From: Neoconidiobolus thromboides FSU 785
Taxonomy: Eukaryota > Entomophthoromycota > Entomophthoromycetes > Entomophthorales > Neoconidiobolaceae
Length of the DNA: 60,715 nucleotides
Assembly (NCBI GenBank): GCA_025603075.1
Contig: MU626384.1
Location: 1-60,715 of the forward strand
Reading direction: 5' to 3'
A program made the position numbers and the translations under genes. Below the pieces are notes generated by a model. The model searched no databases. It was not told where the DNA came from and worked only from the letters and a program-made list of their open reading frames with translations. Shown here one piece after another: positions 18,740 through 31,400 of this stretch (positions are counted from its first letter, which is position 1; each line of letters begins with the position of its first letter).

Positions 18740-20270
18740 TCAACCTTGAGTAAGTTTTTGAATACGTTCATTTAAGCTAGAAAGCTTGGTTTCAATATTT
18801 GATACTCTACTATTAATAGTGTTAACTGCGCTATCGAGATTTTTAGACAGCTATTCAATCATTATTAGTATAGATAGTAATAACACATAAGTAGAATTAC
18901 CATAGCAGCTCTATCTTTAGCTAATCTCGTATCTTTATCGGCGGTTTTAATTAAAGATTCGATTTTATCAGTAATCAAAATTAAATCTAAAGCCTCATTA
19001 TGGAACCCGCCGAGTGCCTTCAATCTCGAAGAAAAGATAGGTGCTTGAAGGAGTAAAGGTTCCAACTTGTCAAAAACATCCATTAATTGTTCAACCTATG
19101 ATGAATTAATGCATGTTTAGTATAAAATTATATTATTGGTTATACCCTATTTGTTACTTCAATGTCAATTTCATCTGGATGAAATAATTCTTCTCTTCTC
19201 ATTCGATTATTTTCCGAATTGATGACTTCTAATTCAGCGTTGATACTTTTAATTTGTTTAATCACATATTCTAAATGGTGGCTATCTGCTATCACTTTCA
19301 TTAACTCATAGACTCGAGCCATATTTCCGCCAAAGTTCATAAATTCAGGCTAGTACTATTAGTTATGCAATGTTACATGAAGTAGTCTATTAATTTTACT
19401 ACATCCGCTGGCTTTTGGGTTTCGGGGCCAAGTAAAGATTCTAAACTTTTAATTCGATTTTCAATTTTATATGCGTGCGTTCCTTCCTATTATTAAAACA
19501 AAAATATACAAATAAAGGAGATTATACTATTACTTACTTTTTTATAAACAAGTTCAATAGGAGGTTGATAAACAAGTTCTCTTTTAGATGGGTCGTTTAA
19601 TTTTTGTAGACTTTTATTCACTTTTTCCAGTAGCTTATTACCCATAATACTATTGTTTCCGTTTGAGAAATAATCTTCTTTTTTTTCAAGTTGGTGTAGT
19701 TTAAGCTCCGTGCTTTCGATTGAGCTTAAAGTTGTATTTATATCTATTCCTTCTTCCATCTCTACATTTCCCTATTGCCATGTTATTTTGATATATTATT
19801 TTAATTACTAAATTACTTTATTGATATCATCTTTTAGTTCTTCTAACTCTGATTTTAATCTCTGAAGTTTTTGTTCTGGGGTTTCATACTTTCCTTTCGT
19901 CTTTTTATTTGGAACTGATTCAAAAGTATCATTATTTAAACTTAACGCACTTAAAATGTTATTCAGATCCATTTCGAACTTTTCTAAATTGAAGACTTAT
20001 TAATGAAATCATTACAAAACTTAATAAAGTACCTTCTTCATCTTCTATATCTGAGTTTGATTTAGAAATTGAACCTGGATTATATTCCATCCCCTTATTT
20101 TATATTAATATATTTCCATATAATTTATCAAAATTACTTCAATAGTATCATCTGGCCTTGGATCAGCAGTTTCGTATACTTCCGCAACTCTCTAATAACT
20201 TTAGTATCATATTTTATTAGTTAAAGTGCAGTACATTTTCATAGTCCATAGTTTCTCCTTGTTCACTCAT
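18740..20270 (-). CDS. Dynactin subunit 2 (dynamitin, Jnm1/p50)
   Basis: Nine exons: 20270-20235, 20191-20138, 20093-20033, 19983-19817, 19771-19538, 19486-19403, 19349-19146, 19095-18901, 18850-18740. They total 381 aa in phase. Dynamitin builds the shoulder of dynactin, the cofactor of cytoplasmic dynein. Family traits are visible: an acidic N-terminus with VAEVYETADP, the conserved KYETPEQKLQRLKSELEEL segment, an EGTHAYKIENRIKSLESLLG coiled coil followed by a Gly-Pro and a gap, and a C-terminal FDKLEPLLLQAPIFSSRLKAL segment followed by heptad repeats. The gene is divergent from INTS11, with 168 bp between the start codons. Confidence 0.88.
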
Positions 20271-20438
20271 TTATAAAAATTAAATCGAACAATTAAAAAG
20301 ATGACCTATTTATATGCTCAACCAATTAAATGGTTTAAAACTTATTGATATTAAGGAGAGTTTGCTTGATATTGAATAGTAGGTTTTAAAAAGCATGGTT
20401 AAAACTCATCTTTAACTCATTTGAATAACAATATTAAA

Positions 20439-22373
20439 ATGTCTACAATAACTGTAATGCCCTTAGGCGCTGGCCAAGATGTAGGTAAAAGTTGTATCTT
20501 GGTAAAAGCAGGAGGAAAGACGATCATGTTAGATTGTGGTATACATACAGGTTTATATGATCATCGAAAATACCCCGATTTCAGCTTAATAAGTAAAACT
20601 GGGAACTATGGGGAGCACATTGATTGTATTTTAGTTACTCATTTCCATATTGATCATTGTGGCGCCTTACCACATTTTACCGAACAATTAGGCTACAATG
20701 GCCAAATCATCATGTCTCATCCTACTAAAATTATATGCCCTCTTTTATTAGAAGATAGTAGAAGAGTGCTTGCTAATAAAGGTTTAAACGATGTTTATAC
20801 TTCAGAACAGATCGCTGCTTGCCTTAAAAAAGTAGTTACGATTGATGTGCATCAAACCATTGAAATCGCCCCTGATTTTGAAGTAACTGCTTACTATGCC
20901 GGTCATGTAGTTGGAGCTGTAATGTTTCACATTAAAATAGGAAATAAATCCATAGTTTATACAGGGGATTATAACATGACACCAGATAGACATTTAGGTT
21001 CAGCATGGATTGAAAAACTAAGACCAGATGTATTGATCACTGAATCAACTTATGGTACCATGGTAAGGGAGAGTAAGAGAACCAGAGAAAAAAGTTTTTT
21101 GAAGAATATCTATTATTGTGTATCACAAGGAGGAAAAGTATTGGTTCCAGTATCAGCATTAGGGACACCACAAGAGTTATTTATTTTAATCGAAACGTAT
21201 TGGGAAAGAATGGGGTTAGTAAATGTGCCTGTTTATTTCCAATCTGTATTAACAATGAAAGGCAATGATTATTATAAGTTATTTATAAATTGGACGAATC
21301 AAAAAATTAAAGATACGTTTATGGAGCATAACATGTTTGATTTTAAGTATATTAAAGAGTACAGACGAGAATACGTTGACTTACCTGGGCCAGCAGTATT
21401 TTTCGCCACTCCGTCTAATATGGGTTTTGGGGGTTCTTTAGAAATATTTAAAAAATTATGTCATGATCAAAACAATTTGGTAATTATGCCAGGTTATTGT
21501 AATCCAGGAACTGTAGGTGCTAAAGTTTTGACTGGAGCAAAGGTGATTGATGATGGGCAAGGTGGACAAATCGAAGTGAACTTACAAGTAAAAAAATTAT
21601 CATTTACGGCACATGCGGATTCAAAAGGGCTTATGCAGATGATAAGTCATTTAGAACCTAAAAATGTAATTTTGGTTCATGGTGACAAGAAAACGATGCA
21701 CTCATTGAAGCTTCGAGTAGAGGAAGAATTAAATATACCTTGCTATGAGCCAGCTAATGGTACTGAAGTTGTTTTAAAAAATAGTGAAAATATTCCAATA
21801 CAAATATCTTCAAAAGTAATCGAAGAAGCTCATCAAAAAGCTTATAATGTTAGTAAATTAAAATCAATGAGCACTGTTGATCAATTTGATGATTATTTAC
21901 AAATCAATGAGTTTAAACCAAACCCGGAAATTGAAGTCGAAGGAGTGTTAGTTTATGGTAATAATAAAGACATAAAATTAATGACTCAAGAGGAAGCAAG
22001 GTTAAAAGAAACACCAATTGAACTTGGACAAGAGCTAGGATGCATAGTAAATAGTTATTTAGAATTGCCATTAGCTATAGAAAGAGAAAAATATTACAAA
22101 GACTATAACTTAGAAAGTTCATTTAAAAGAAGCTTGAATTTAATTGCTTTCTTATTAAAAAGTAATCAAAGTATTAAGCATATCGTGGATATTAGAAGTG
22201 ACTCTATTATTGTGGATTCTCTTACGATTAATATTGTTAGTGAAGATTTGATTGAACAAGGAAATCCTTGCTTAATGACTAAAGTTAAACTTACTTATGT
22301 CTATGTTATAGATAATACAGCACCTTGTAAAAGAGCGTTAAATGAGATTCAAAAATTTATAGTCAAGGATTAA
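20439..22373 (+). CDS. INTS11: Integrator complex subunit 11-like endonuclease (metallo-beta-lactamase/beta-CASP)
   Basis: Intronless, 644 aa from the ATG at 20439. MSTITVMPLGAGQDVGKSC matches the INTS11 start and separates it from CPSF73. Metal ligands are present: HFHIDH at 68-73, H156 in AGHVVGA, D177 in TGDYN, E202 in ITESTYG, and beta-CASP histidines H392 (FTAHAD) and H414 (LVHGD), so an active nuclease is expected. INTS11 cleaves nascent snRNA and other Pol II transcripts. Two usually invariant tracts differ: FALGRAQE is SALGTPQE (239-246), and ATPGMLHAGQSL is ATPSNMGFGGSL. Integrator is absent from the well-studied Ascomycota, so the gene favours an early-diverging fungus. Confidence 0.88.
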   Translation: MSTITVMPLGAGQDVGKSCILVKAGGKTIMLDCGIHTGLYDHRKYPDFSLISKTGNYGEHIDCILVTHFHIDHCGALPHFTEQLGYNGQIIMSHPTKIICPLLLEDSRRVLANKGLNDVYTSEQIAACLKKVVTIDVHQTIEIAPDFEVTAYYAGHVVGAVMFHIKIGNKSIVYTGDYNMTPDRHLGSAWIEKLRPDVLITESTYGTMVRESKRTREKSFLKNIYYCVSQGGKVLVPVSALGTPQELFILIETYWERMGLVNVPVYFQSVLTMKGNDYYKLFINWTNQKIKDTFMEHNMFDFKYIKEYRREYVDLPGPAVFFATPSNMGFGGSLEIFKKLCHDQNNLVIMPGYCNPGTVGAKVLTGAKVIDDGQGGQIEVNLQVKKLSFTAHADSKGLMQMISHLEPKNVILVHGDKKTMHSLKLRVEEELNIPCYEPANGTEVVLKNSENIPIQISSKVIEEAHQKAYNVSKLKSMSTVDQFDDYLQINEFKPNPEIEVEGVLVYGNNKDIKLMTQEEARLKETPIELGQELGCIVNSYLELPLAIEREKYYKDYNLESSFKRSLNLIAFLLKSNQSIKHIVDIRSDSIIVDSLTINIVSEDLIEQGNPCLMTKVKLTYVYVIDNTAPCKRALNEIQKFIVKD

Positions 22374-22705
22374 TATGTTTATATTTATTTTTACTTTGTA
22401 ATGAATAGATTTAATGAACAAAGGTATTTTGTTGATTATTTTTACTATGATGGTATATAAGTTGCATTTTTATAAAAAAAATAAAGTCTAGCTATTTAAA
22501 ATCATACTAAAAATATTCGAATTAAATTTATTAATTTTTGTGATTTTCATCATTTTACATCTGTAGTTGAAATATAACTCAATCCATACGATGCTACTAT
22601 TATACTGAAAAATAAGTTTGGTATAAATTACTATTAACCATAGACTTTAAAAGCAAATTCGATTCCACGACTACTTATTCTAACAAAGTTAATAATCAAC
22701 TAAAT
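22374..22705. other. Convergent intergenic region between INTS11 and myosin I
   Basis: 332 bp of AT-rich 3' flanks. Nothing seen. Confidence 0.5.
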
Positions 22706-25700
22706 TTAATTGCGTGGGGGGATAGGTGGTCTAGGTGGAGGTTTAACTTTACTTGAACCTGTGGGACTAGGGCGAGCTGGAATCACTGGTCGATTAGATA
22801 CTGGAACTTCTGCCTCTTCAGATTGATACTGGCTTTGAGGACGAGATGGGAACCTTGGATGTCCAGCTGCTTGACCACTAAGAAGTGAAGCAAGAGAAGA
22901 AACACTGTTAACACTACCTGTACCATTAGAAGAAGGATTTATAGGTTTGGGCTTAGGAGTAGGACGAGGTGGGATCGAAGGATTAGGTTTGGAGGCACTA
23001 TTAGGTTTTTGATATGATATTGGTCTGTTTGGGATAGATGGCGCTTGATAATTACTGGCTCCATTTAAATTTCCTCTAGGACTATCGTCATCTGTTTCGT
23101 CACGTGCTTGTTGCTGTCTAGCTGCAAGCTCTGCTTTCCAAGCTGGTATGACATTATTTGATTCTGAATCATTGCTTCCAGTATAAGGGCGAGGCTTTGG
23201 AATTGGACGTGGTGCAGGTTTGGGCTTAGAAATTGATACAGGAGTAGGCTTAGGCTTAGGCTTAGATACAGGCTCAAGTTCAGATTCATGATATTCTTCT
23301 TCATTAGCATAAGTTTCTACTTTTTGTTCAACCACTGTAGCTACTGAAACCGCTGGTCTTACTGTAGCTGGGGGTGGAGGTGGGGGAGCTTGCGCCCTTG
23401 GAAGCTCTTCAAGGTAATTTGAAGGAACCCATGATTGAACTCCATCTTTAATACCAAGCCACCAACCATTATCATCTTTTTGGGTAATTTCGAAGACATC
23501 ACCTTGTTTAAAGGATCCTTCTGGGCTAGCTTCATTGACAAAGTCATAAATGGCTTTATAAAGTGGGTTTGACGGTGGAGGAGGAGGTAAAACTGGGGCG
23601 GAGGGAGGAGGTGGTGGAGCGCGACCAGATGATTGAGAAGTTGTATGCGTATGAGTTACCTGTGCTTTTGGCTTTGGCTTTGGTTTAGAATAGGTTGTAG
23701 CCTTGCGTGGTGGTTCAATTCTTGCACAAGGAGGCTCAGAAACAGAATCTGGGGATTTACCAGAACCAACTGAGACAGTATGATTCTTATAGCTATCATA
23801 TTTATCTTCTTTCTCGTCCTTAGTAAATTTCAAAGTACCAGTTTTGTTGGATTTTTTAGAATATTCAATGCTAGAAGTTACATCTATAGTAATGCGGCTA
23901 TTACTGGTATCCTTTAAATGAGTACACAACTCAGTTTTAAAAATAGTATTAATAACTAAAGCAATGTCATCTCGTACATGAATTACTACCCAATCATCAC
24001 GTAATGTAGAAAGTGATGCTTTTGTGATGCTACCAAGTGGGACTTTACGTTCTAGCTTAATTTGAGCCATTTTTTTCTCGACAACTGTAGCAAGAATGTA
24101 TAAATTTTGCCCAGAAATTAAGAGAATGCGTGGACTAGGTTTACTTGATCTAAGTGGACGTGGAACTAAAAGTTGTACTTTGGAGCTAAAGATTGCCTTT
24201 TCACCTGCAGAAAAACCTGCAGCGCTTCTAAACAATGAACCTACATTCTCTGAATTTACATTAAGGTAATCACCATAAAACCTTCTCATAGAAAGTAATG
24301 AGAATCTACGACGCTCTTTTCTTGAAGATAACATTTGATGAGAAGAATCACGCACATGTAATTGAACAATTTGGTCCTTATTCTTTCTAAAACAGCGCTG
24401 GATTTTGGCAGCGCATTCATTTCTATAAGCCAAATAACGTCTCCAAGCTCTTTGGATCCTTGCTGCCATATTATGCCAGTATTTATCTCTAAGGCTTTCT
24501 AAAGACCAAAGTGTTTCTGGATGACGAATAAATGCTTTACTTACGCCTAATTGCCATTCTTCTTGTGGAATATTGATATCTCTTAAGATAGTTTCAGTCC
24601 CACTCTTAGCATCTCCTCTCCAAGTATACTCTCCAGCATAAGATGTCTTCTTTGATAACAAATAGAATCGTTCAACAAATTTTTCAAACGTTTGGCGATA
24701 AGCAAAGCCTGCTCTACGCACACGAATATTTTCACAAAGGCCTAAGTATTTGATTTGATGGAGGGACATGGGTTTTTCGTATTCTTTTGGGCTTTTACTT
24801 GAGTTTGGCTTTATACAACGAATATAAGAGGGTTGAGCTTTCATTAAATTAGTTACTAAAGCTCCAGCTGATGTTTTAATTCTATCACTTGCAGTTGGAG
24901 GACGACGCTTAGAATCTTGGTCTAAAAGGTCTGGGAAAAGCTGTTGGATAAAATCGGATTCGGAGGATTTTAATAAAGTTAAAATATCTTTCGATAATTG
25001 ATCCTTGTTCTTATCTGTCATACCACGGATCTCATATTTTACATCACCAGCATAATGTTTGATAATAAATTGTTGTCCACGTTGTTCCAGATGTGGATTG
25101 CTAGCACATAAGCCTAATCTTTGAACAAGGGATTGATCTGCAGCAGAAGGGTCAGCATGGGCAGTTGCACAAGCATCATTCATAGCTGCAAAGATACCGG
25201 GTGGGCGTTTTTCTTCAATCAAATCACATACAATTTTATTATTAAAGAATTTGATAGGGGTCCATTGAATTTGTTCTTTGACATATTCTTCTTGCTCTGA
25301 TTTTAATGTAAGCTCAATAAAAATTTGTTGAAGTTTTTCATTAACGTAGTTGATGCACAATTGCTCAAAACTATTATGATCAAAAATCTCGAACCCGTAG
25401 ATATCTAATACACCTATTATGTAATCAAAATTACCTTTCTGTTTTAAGGCTAAATTTACACGATCTACAATCCAATCAAACAAACGATCATAAAGAGCTT
25501 TAGCCATAGCATCACGAACAGAGTTAGCTTGATCAGCATTAAGAGGGACATCGTATATTGAACCTCGACGACCACCTCTTTTAGTTTCCATTACTCTAGT
25601 AGTCAAAGTTTTTTCTAAAGTACCACCATCTGATTGGACCAGATAACTTACAAAATCAGTAACATTTGAATCAGATATGTAACAACTGTTGTTATCTCCT

Positions 25701-27028
25701 TCAACAAACTGTACATTTCCTAACCATAATATTGAAGCTAAAACTCTATGAATATTAGTTTGCTCATCTTCTGATAATCCTATAACTCTCATTGCCTCGA
25801 TAGTACCATGGTATTCTTCAATATCGTCCATCCCATCCACTGTTAAACAACCACTTTGGCAAGTATACCAGTAACTTTCAGGACCAGATATTCCGAAAAG
25901 ATCTAATAATTTTAATACCCCATTTAATTTATATAATTCAAAGCTACAAACCTTTATACTCTTGAGATGCACCTAAACAAAACTGATAAAATATATGGAA
26001 ATTTCTTTCATCCTTGATTTGAGCAACTACTCTATTCTATTAATTATTAGTGTTAATTTCAAGCTAATAATAACCTTATACCTTTTCTAACAAATAGTTA
26101 GTAATATGGGCTCCAGTTGGCTCACCATGACTGTTAAATTGGATTTCAAGGTATTTTCCCTAAATCATTAGCTAATTCTTTACTTATTAAATATTATTTG
26201 TCTCACTTACATGTCGACTTGAATTATTGTTTCTCAAAGTTTTTGCACAACCAAAACTTTCTAACAATGGATTAGTAGCTAGCACCATATCTTTAACTTG
26301 TTTAATAGCATCTGATTTCCCTCCACTCACTGTTGCAATGTATTGCATAATCTATTCCAAAAGTTAATATATTTTTAAATAAAAATACTCCATTTTTACC
26401 TTTTTTGCTGCCTCTATTTTATTTAATAAATTTTATTTTAATATGAGTTTTTTGTCTTTTAATATAAACATACCTGTTTTACCAGCACCGGATTCACCAC
26501 TGTCAATAATCAATTATTATATTTATACATTGGTATTTATAATTACCTAATAATCACACATTGATTTTCTTTATAGCTAACCATATTGTAATAAGCACCT
26601 TCAGCAATAGCATAAACATGGGGAGGCATCTAAAATTTGAAAATTGATTAGCTTTGTAACATTTACAAAATTTACTATTACCTCTATCCTATTTTTACCT
26701 GTATATGATTTTAGAATTTCATCACTATAAAGACCAAGATCTTTGAAGGGATTAACACTGATTAATACGTGACCGATATAAGTCTAAATCTAAATTAAGA
26801 TTTATATTGAATAGCATATATTTGTGTTACATATATATCTCCGTTAAAAAATCGTTTCTCCAAGTTCTCATTGATAGCATCGTTATCGACTTTTGACAAT
26901 AAAGTCATATCAGATACACCTACTTGTTTCTTTTTGAAACTATCTGTCCAATCAGCTTTCTTTGGTGGCTATATAAATTAGTTTAGCATACTCTTTTGCT
27001 ATATAGTTTATGCTGTTTTTCTTACCAT
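22706..27028 (-). CDS. MYO1: Class I myosin (fungal Myo3/Myo5 type: motor, IQ, TH1, SH3, Pro-rich tail)
   Basis: Ten exons: 27028-27026, 26968-26831, 26783-26682, 26629-26547, 26499-26474, 26413-26400, 26351-26211, 26159-26082, 26036-25952, 25902-22706. They total 1288 aa in phase. The motor has GESGAGKTE (P-loop), NNNSSRHGKYLE (switch I), DIYGFE (switch II) and the TEDS-region serine in RGGRRGSIY, a PAK-family kinase target in relatives. Two IQ-like motifs ([23 protein letters not shown]) precede a TH1 lipid-binding domain, a Pro-rich stretch, an SH3 domain (YKAIYDF to [10 protein letters not shown]) and a long Pro-rich tail ending RPPIPPRN. No terminal acidic Arp2/3-binding motif is seen. 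The expected role is actin patches and endocytosis. Exon 1 is only the ATG and exon 6 is 14 nt. Confidence 0.95.
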
Positions 27029-27847
27029 TTTGAAATCTTTTATAAATAAAATTAAAATAAACTTGGTGTTGTCTTAATTTTGATTGAAATTTTGACAAGA
27101 ACTCGATTGATTGGTGTATTTGATTAAATTTTTTGGTGGCTTCTTTTTAGGAACCCTACGTTTAAGTTGAAATGCTTATTGATTGGCAGGTTTTACTTGA
27201 ATCAAATGCTATCGAAACTTAAAAAGTGTATAAAATAGCAGCAATTAGCTTTTGGTACTTGATAACTACATTCATTTATACAATAAGTTTTGTAAATATA
27301 TTGTATATTGTATAAAATAGTAAGAATGATAGTAAACTTTAAAGTTTCTTTAAACTGTATTTTTATAGGTGTTTTTTCGAATTTTAGTGTAACATTGCCA
27401 GGTATTAAAAAAATTTAAATAGTGGGAGATAGGTTGCTTTGCCATTAATTAAAAATAAAACTAAATACCTGAAGTTAAACTCAAAGTTAGTACTAGAAAA
27501 GCTCACTTTAAGAAAATTCGAATATCTGAATTAAAACTTATTTTATATGATTCCATTTCTGATTGACAAAACATTAATTTCATAAAAAATATATGGGAAC
27601 ATATAAATCAACCAAGCTCTTGGTATTTTTGCTATTGATATTAAAGTTGTTAATATTTTAACAAAAGTTTTCTTCCGAAACTACATAGTAACGAAAATGT
27701 TTTTCTGCTTCGGCATTTTGATTACTTTTTAGTTTACTTAAAGTTCAAACAAAGCATTGAGTAGTTCATAATAAACATAAAGTATGCCCATATATCGAAA
27801 TTAAATCTAAAAAATTAAGCTACAATATTATTATGAAATAAGATTCA

Positions 27848-27955
27848 CTATATGTGGATATACTTTTTTGCTTAAAAGTTTCACTAACAATTTTTCCACT
27901 CAAATAGCGCTTAAAAATAGAAAAAGTAATGAAATCAAAAAAAACATCCCCATAT
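27848..27955 (+). mobile_element. MITE-like element, copy 6 (forward), left member of an abutting pair
   Basis: The left end is ATATGTGGATATACTTTTTTG, followed by the CACTAACAATTTTTCCACTC and AAATAGCGCTTAAAAATAG blocks. It ends AACATCCCCATAT and shares this ATAT with copy 7. Confidence 0.87.
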
Positions 27956-28058
27956 GGGAGTGTTTTTTTTAACTTCATTATTTTTTCCATCTTTTAAACA
28001 CTATTTAAGCGGAAAATTTGTTAGTAAAATTCTTAAACACAAAAATACATCCCCATAT
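27952..28058 (-). mobile_element. MITE-like element, copy 7 (reverse), right member of the pair
   Basis: It begins ATATGGGAGTGTTTTTTTTA at the shared ATAT and ends ACATCCCCATAT. It is well conserved. Confidence 0.9.
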
Positions 28059-28459
28059 CTTATTTAATTTCAAAACATACAAAATACTAGACTTTTGCTT
28101 TTTTTAATAATTTACAAAATAAAAAAGTAAATTTCTACCCAGTTTCGTTCAGCACTAGATCATATAAACAGTGTCACATTTTTGATTTAATTAGTCCATA
28201 ACTTTTTACAACTTTAGCCTAAATTAGACTGGAAAAAATTAGTGAATCCTAACAAGTTTCTACTCCCTATATCCATGAATTTTTAAATTTCATCTTGCAA
28301 TTGAAATTTCCATCATGGTAGCAAAATGTAATTTGGTTGGCTTAAAACCACATGTTGCTTTTTTGAGTGAAATGAAAAACAAAAAAACAAAAAAACAAAG
28401 ATAGGTTGGGTTCATTGCTTTGTTTCTCTTATTGTTTAATCTAAGCTGATAACCTAACA

Positions 28460-31400
28460 ATGAAATTCGGAAAATATATACAAAAGAATCAAGTACCAGA
28501 GTGGTCAAGGTTTTTTGATTTAACATTTTTTATCCATGATCTTAGTTTTTAGATATTATCTATCTTATAAGAAACTTAAGCGTACTATTAAGAGGTTAGA
28601 AGGCGACATAAGTGGTGAAACTAAAAATAGTATAGGAGCTGTTGAAGGTATTATAAATTGAATAAGCACTAAATCTGTAACTTATTTTTAGAATTTAAGA
28701 AGTCTTTAAATACGGAATTAACCCGAATTGACGAGTTTTATCAACACAAATTAGCTGAATACACTAAAAGATTAAACAATATAAACAATAAATACCAAGA
28801 GCAAACGCTGAATATTCATAATAATAATCTTTCTTTAGATACAAGTAATTAATAATCATACTCTCTTTAAATAATGAATATTTATTATAGGCCATTCAGA
28901 TGAGACTAAAGCTAACGAAAAATCGAACAAAGAGAGTTTTGAGCCCCATATTGAATTAGCTCAGCTTATTCATCATCAAAAATCTCTTTTGTCTGCCTTG
29001 TTAGCTATTAAATTCCAAACTCTACAGTTGATTCAGTTCAGAGAAATGAACAATAAAGGTGTTATAAAAATATTAAAAAAGTATACTATTTTTTAATGGT
29101 CTGATATACTTTTAATCTTAACTTTTAGAGCAGATAAAAGATTTAACACTTCAATATCCCCCGCTTTTGTTAGTAAAATGGTAATTACAATTCAAATATA
29201 TTCGAAATGGCTCATGAAGCATTTTTTAGGAAGAAACTAATAATTTTTTTAGTTCAACTTCAATTACCGATTTGTTTCAACAAGTTAATGATGTCAGTGA
29301 TTATATACAAAAGGATTTACAAAAAACACTAACTTTTTTGGACCCAAGCTCCAATGATTATTCCAATTATGGTGCTATTGTATTAGAAAAACATCGTTTA
29401 CTTGTTAAAATATTGTTAGATGATGATGAAACTAAATTAATCTCTTTTTTAGTTACTATAAGAAAAGACATATCTAAGGATACTAATTCGAAAAAATTCT
29501 ATAAAGCAATTGAAATCTTATTTGAGCATATATGTTATTATGGGGCTGGAAATTGTTGTGTATTTCTTTTAAAAGAATATCCATGGCTATTAGAAGTAAG
29601 AGACTTAGATGAGAGATCTATCTTTCATAAGCTAGCCTTGTTTGGCACTTATAATAAAGAATTATCTAAAAACTCAACATCACCTCCTTTGAATAGTCCA
29701 ATTTTAGGTCACATCATGCTTTTAGATAGTAAAGCAAAAAAGGGCATGGGACAAGCCTTTTTAAATTCAAATAATAATTCACCTATGCGATTTGAAATTA
29801 ATGAGTTATTAAACCATGATAACGAGTCTTCTAACGAACTACTAAACAAGCAGGATAGCTTTTATATATTTGATATCATAACTAACTTTATAACTGAGCA
29901 CAAACCAGAGCTAATTACCCATACTATGGATATTGACGTTTTTGGTAGAAGACCTTTGCATTATGCAGCATTAAATAATTTCCCTTTAATTTACACATCT
30001 ATGGCTAAAGTAATTAATACTATTGACTCATTGGCTTTCTCTGAGTGGTGGTATGACCTTGATGGTTGTAGTCCTTTGTTTTATTCAATTTTAAAAGGAC
30101 ATTGCGAAGTACTCAGATCAATTTTGACAATTTTTCCAAAATGTTTAAACATTACCCTTACAACTTCAGAGCATGGTCTCCAAAATCCTCTTAGTTTAGC
30201 TTGTAGTTTAAATTACCCGGCTGTTCTAAAAATTCTGATTGAGTTTGGGTCGAATTTATTTTTAGTGGACGAGGCTGGAGAAAGTGCATTACATATGGCT
30301 GCAAGAAGCGGTTGTTCAAATTGTACCAAAATACTTTTAGATGGCGCAAGAGAAGATGCAGCTGCGTTAATTAATTTAAAAGACCACGAATCTGGTATTA
30401 CTGCTTTATCTCTAGCTGCTATGGAAGGAAATAAAGATATATGTGAGCTTTTTATTAGTTTAGGTGCTGATCTTACCATTGAAGATAAAAAATTATGGAG
30501 ACCATACGAACATGCTATGTTCCATGGATATATCGAATTAGGAAAACTGCTTGAACCTGAAATTAATGAACAGGATTTACAATTTGTAGAGCATTTAAAG
30601 GGTATCAATAAATTAGCTAAATCATTCTCTAGGAAACGCCTTATAAACGAGTGCGCTGTAGTGTTGACCTTAGGAAGAAATGACATTCGTACAAGCATTG
30701 ACCCAATCGTATTCTTTGAGAATAGTGAATTATTGACTGAACTTCAAAATTTAAAATTAGTAATATCTGTAGTAAACATTAACGATCCTTTAGCCAATAT
30801 TGATTTACCAGCAAGAGATGAAGAGCCTATTGTTTTACATTGTCCTCATCCCTCAATGCCACAGATCACATTTGATGTTGTTCCAAGATATAGTAGCAAC
30901 TGTAGTGAAATACTTGCACGTGGCTCTTGGCAAATCGGAACTAGTAACAAGCCTCCAGCTGAGTCTGTTTCTATAGCTTTACTTAGTGCTAAAACTATGA
31001 ACGTAATTGGGCACGTTAATTTTGAATGCACCATTGTAACACCCTTTACCCATGAAGCAATTACCCCATCAAGTATAGAAAGCAAATTCCACAAATCGAC
31101 TTCTGGTGGTTCTACTAGGTTAATTGGACATCGTGGTTTAGGTGCTAATCAAAAAGTTAAAGGGGAATCTTCATTGCAAGTTGGGGAGAATACAGTATTA
31201 TCTTTTATTACCGCAGCTTCTTTGGGTGCAGAATATGTTGAGTTTGATGTCCAACTTACAAAAGATAAAGTACCAGTTATTTATCACGATTGGACAGTTA
31301 CAGAATCTGGTTATGATTTACCGATCAATGCGTTCACACTAAAGCAATTCTTAAGTATTTATGAAAAAGTTTACAAGCTAAAAGATAAACCGGATTTAGA

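Larger units (their letters stand above)
27029..28459. other. Divergent intergenic region between myosin I and GDE1
   Basis: AT-rich promoter space for both genes. It contains an abutting pair of oppositely oriented MITE copies (27848-28058). No gene is supported. Confidence 0.55.

Noticed and set aside
20421-20438. INTS11 start at TTG 20421 (MNNNIK).
   Set aside because: The ATG at 20439 gives the family-typical N-terminus; the upstream codons are probably 5' UTR.
25902-25972. Myosin frame extended upstream as [15 protein letters not shown].
   Set aside because: Myosin homology requires GASQEYK joined to DLFGISGPE; the segment between is a 49-nt intron with GTTTGT donor and TTAG acceptor.
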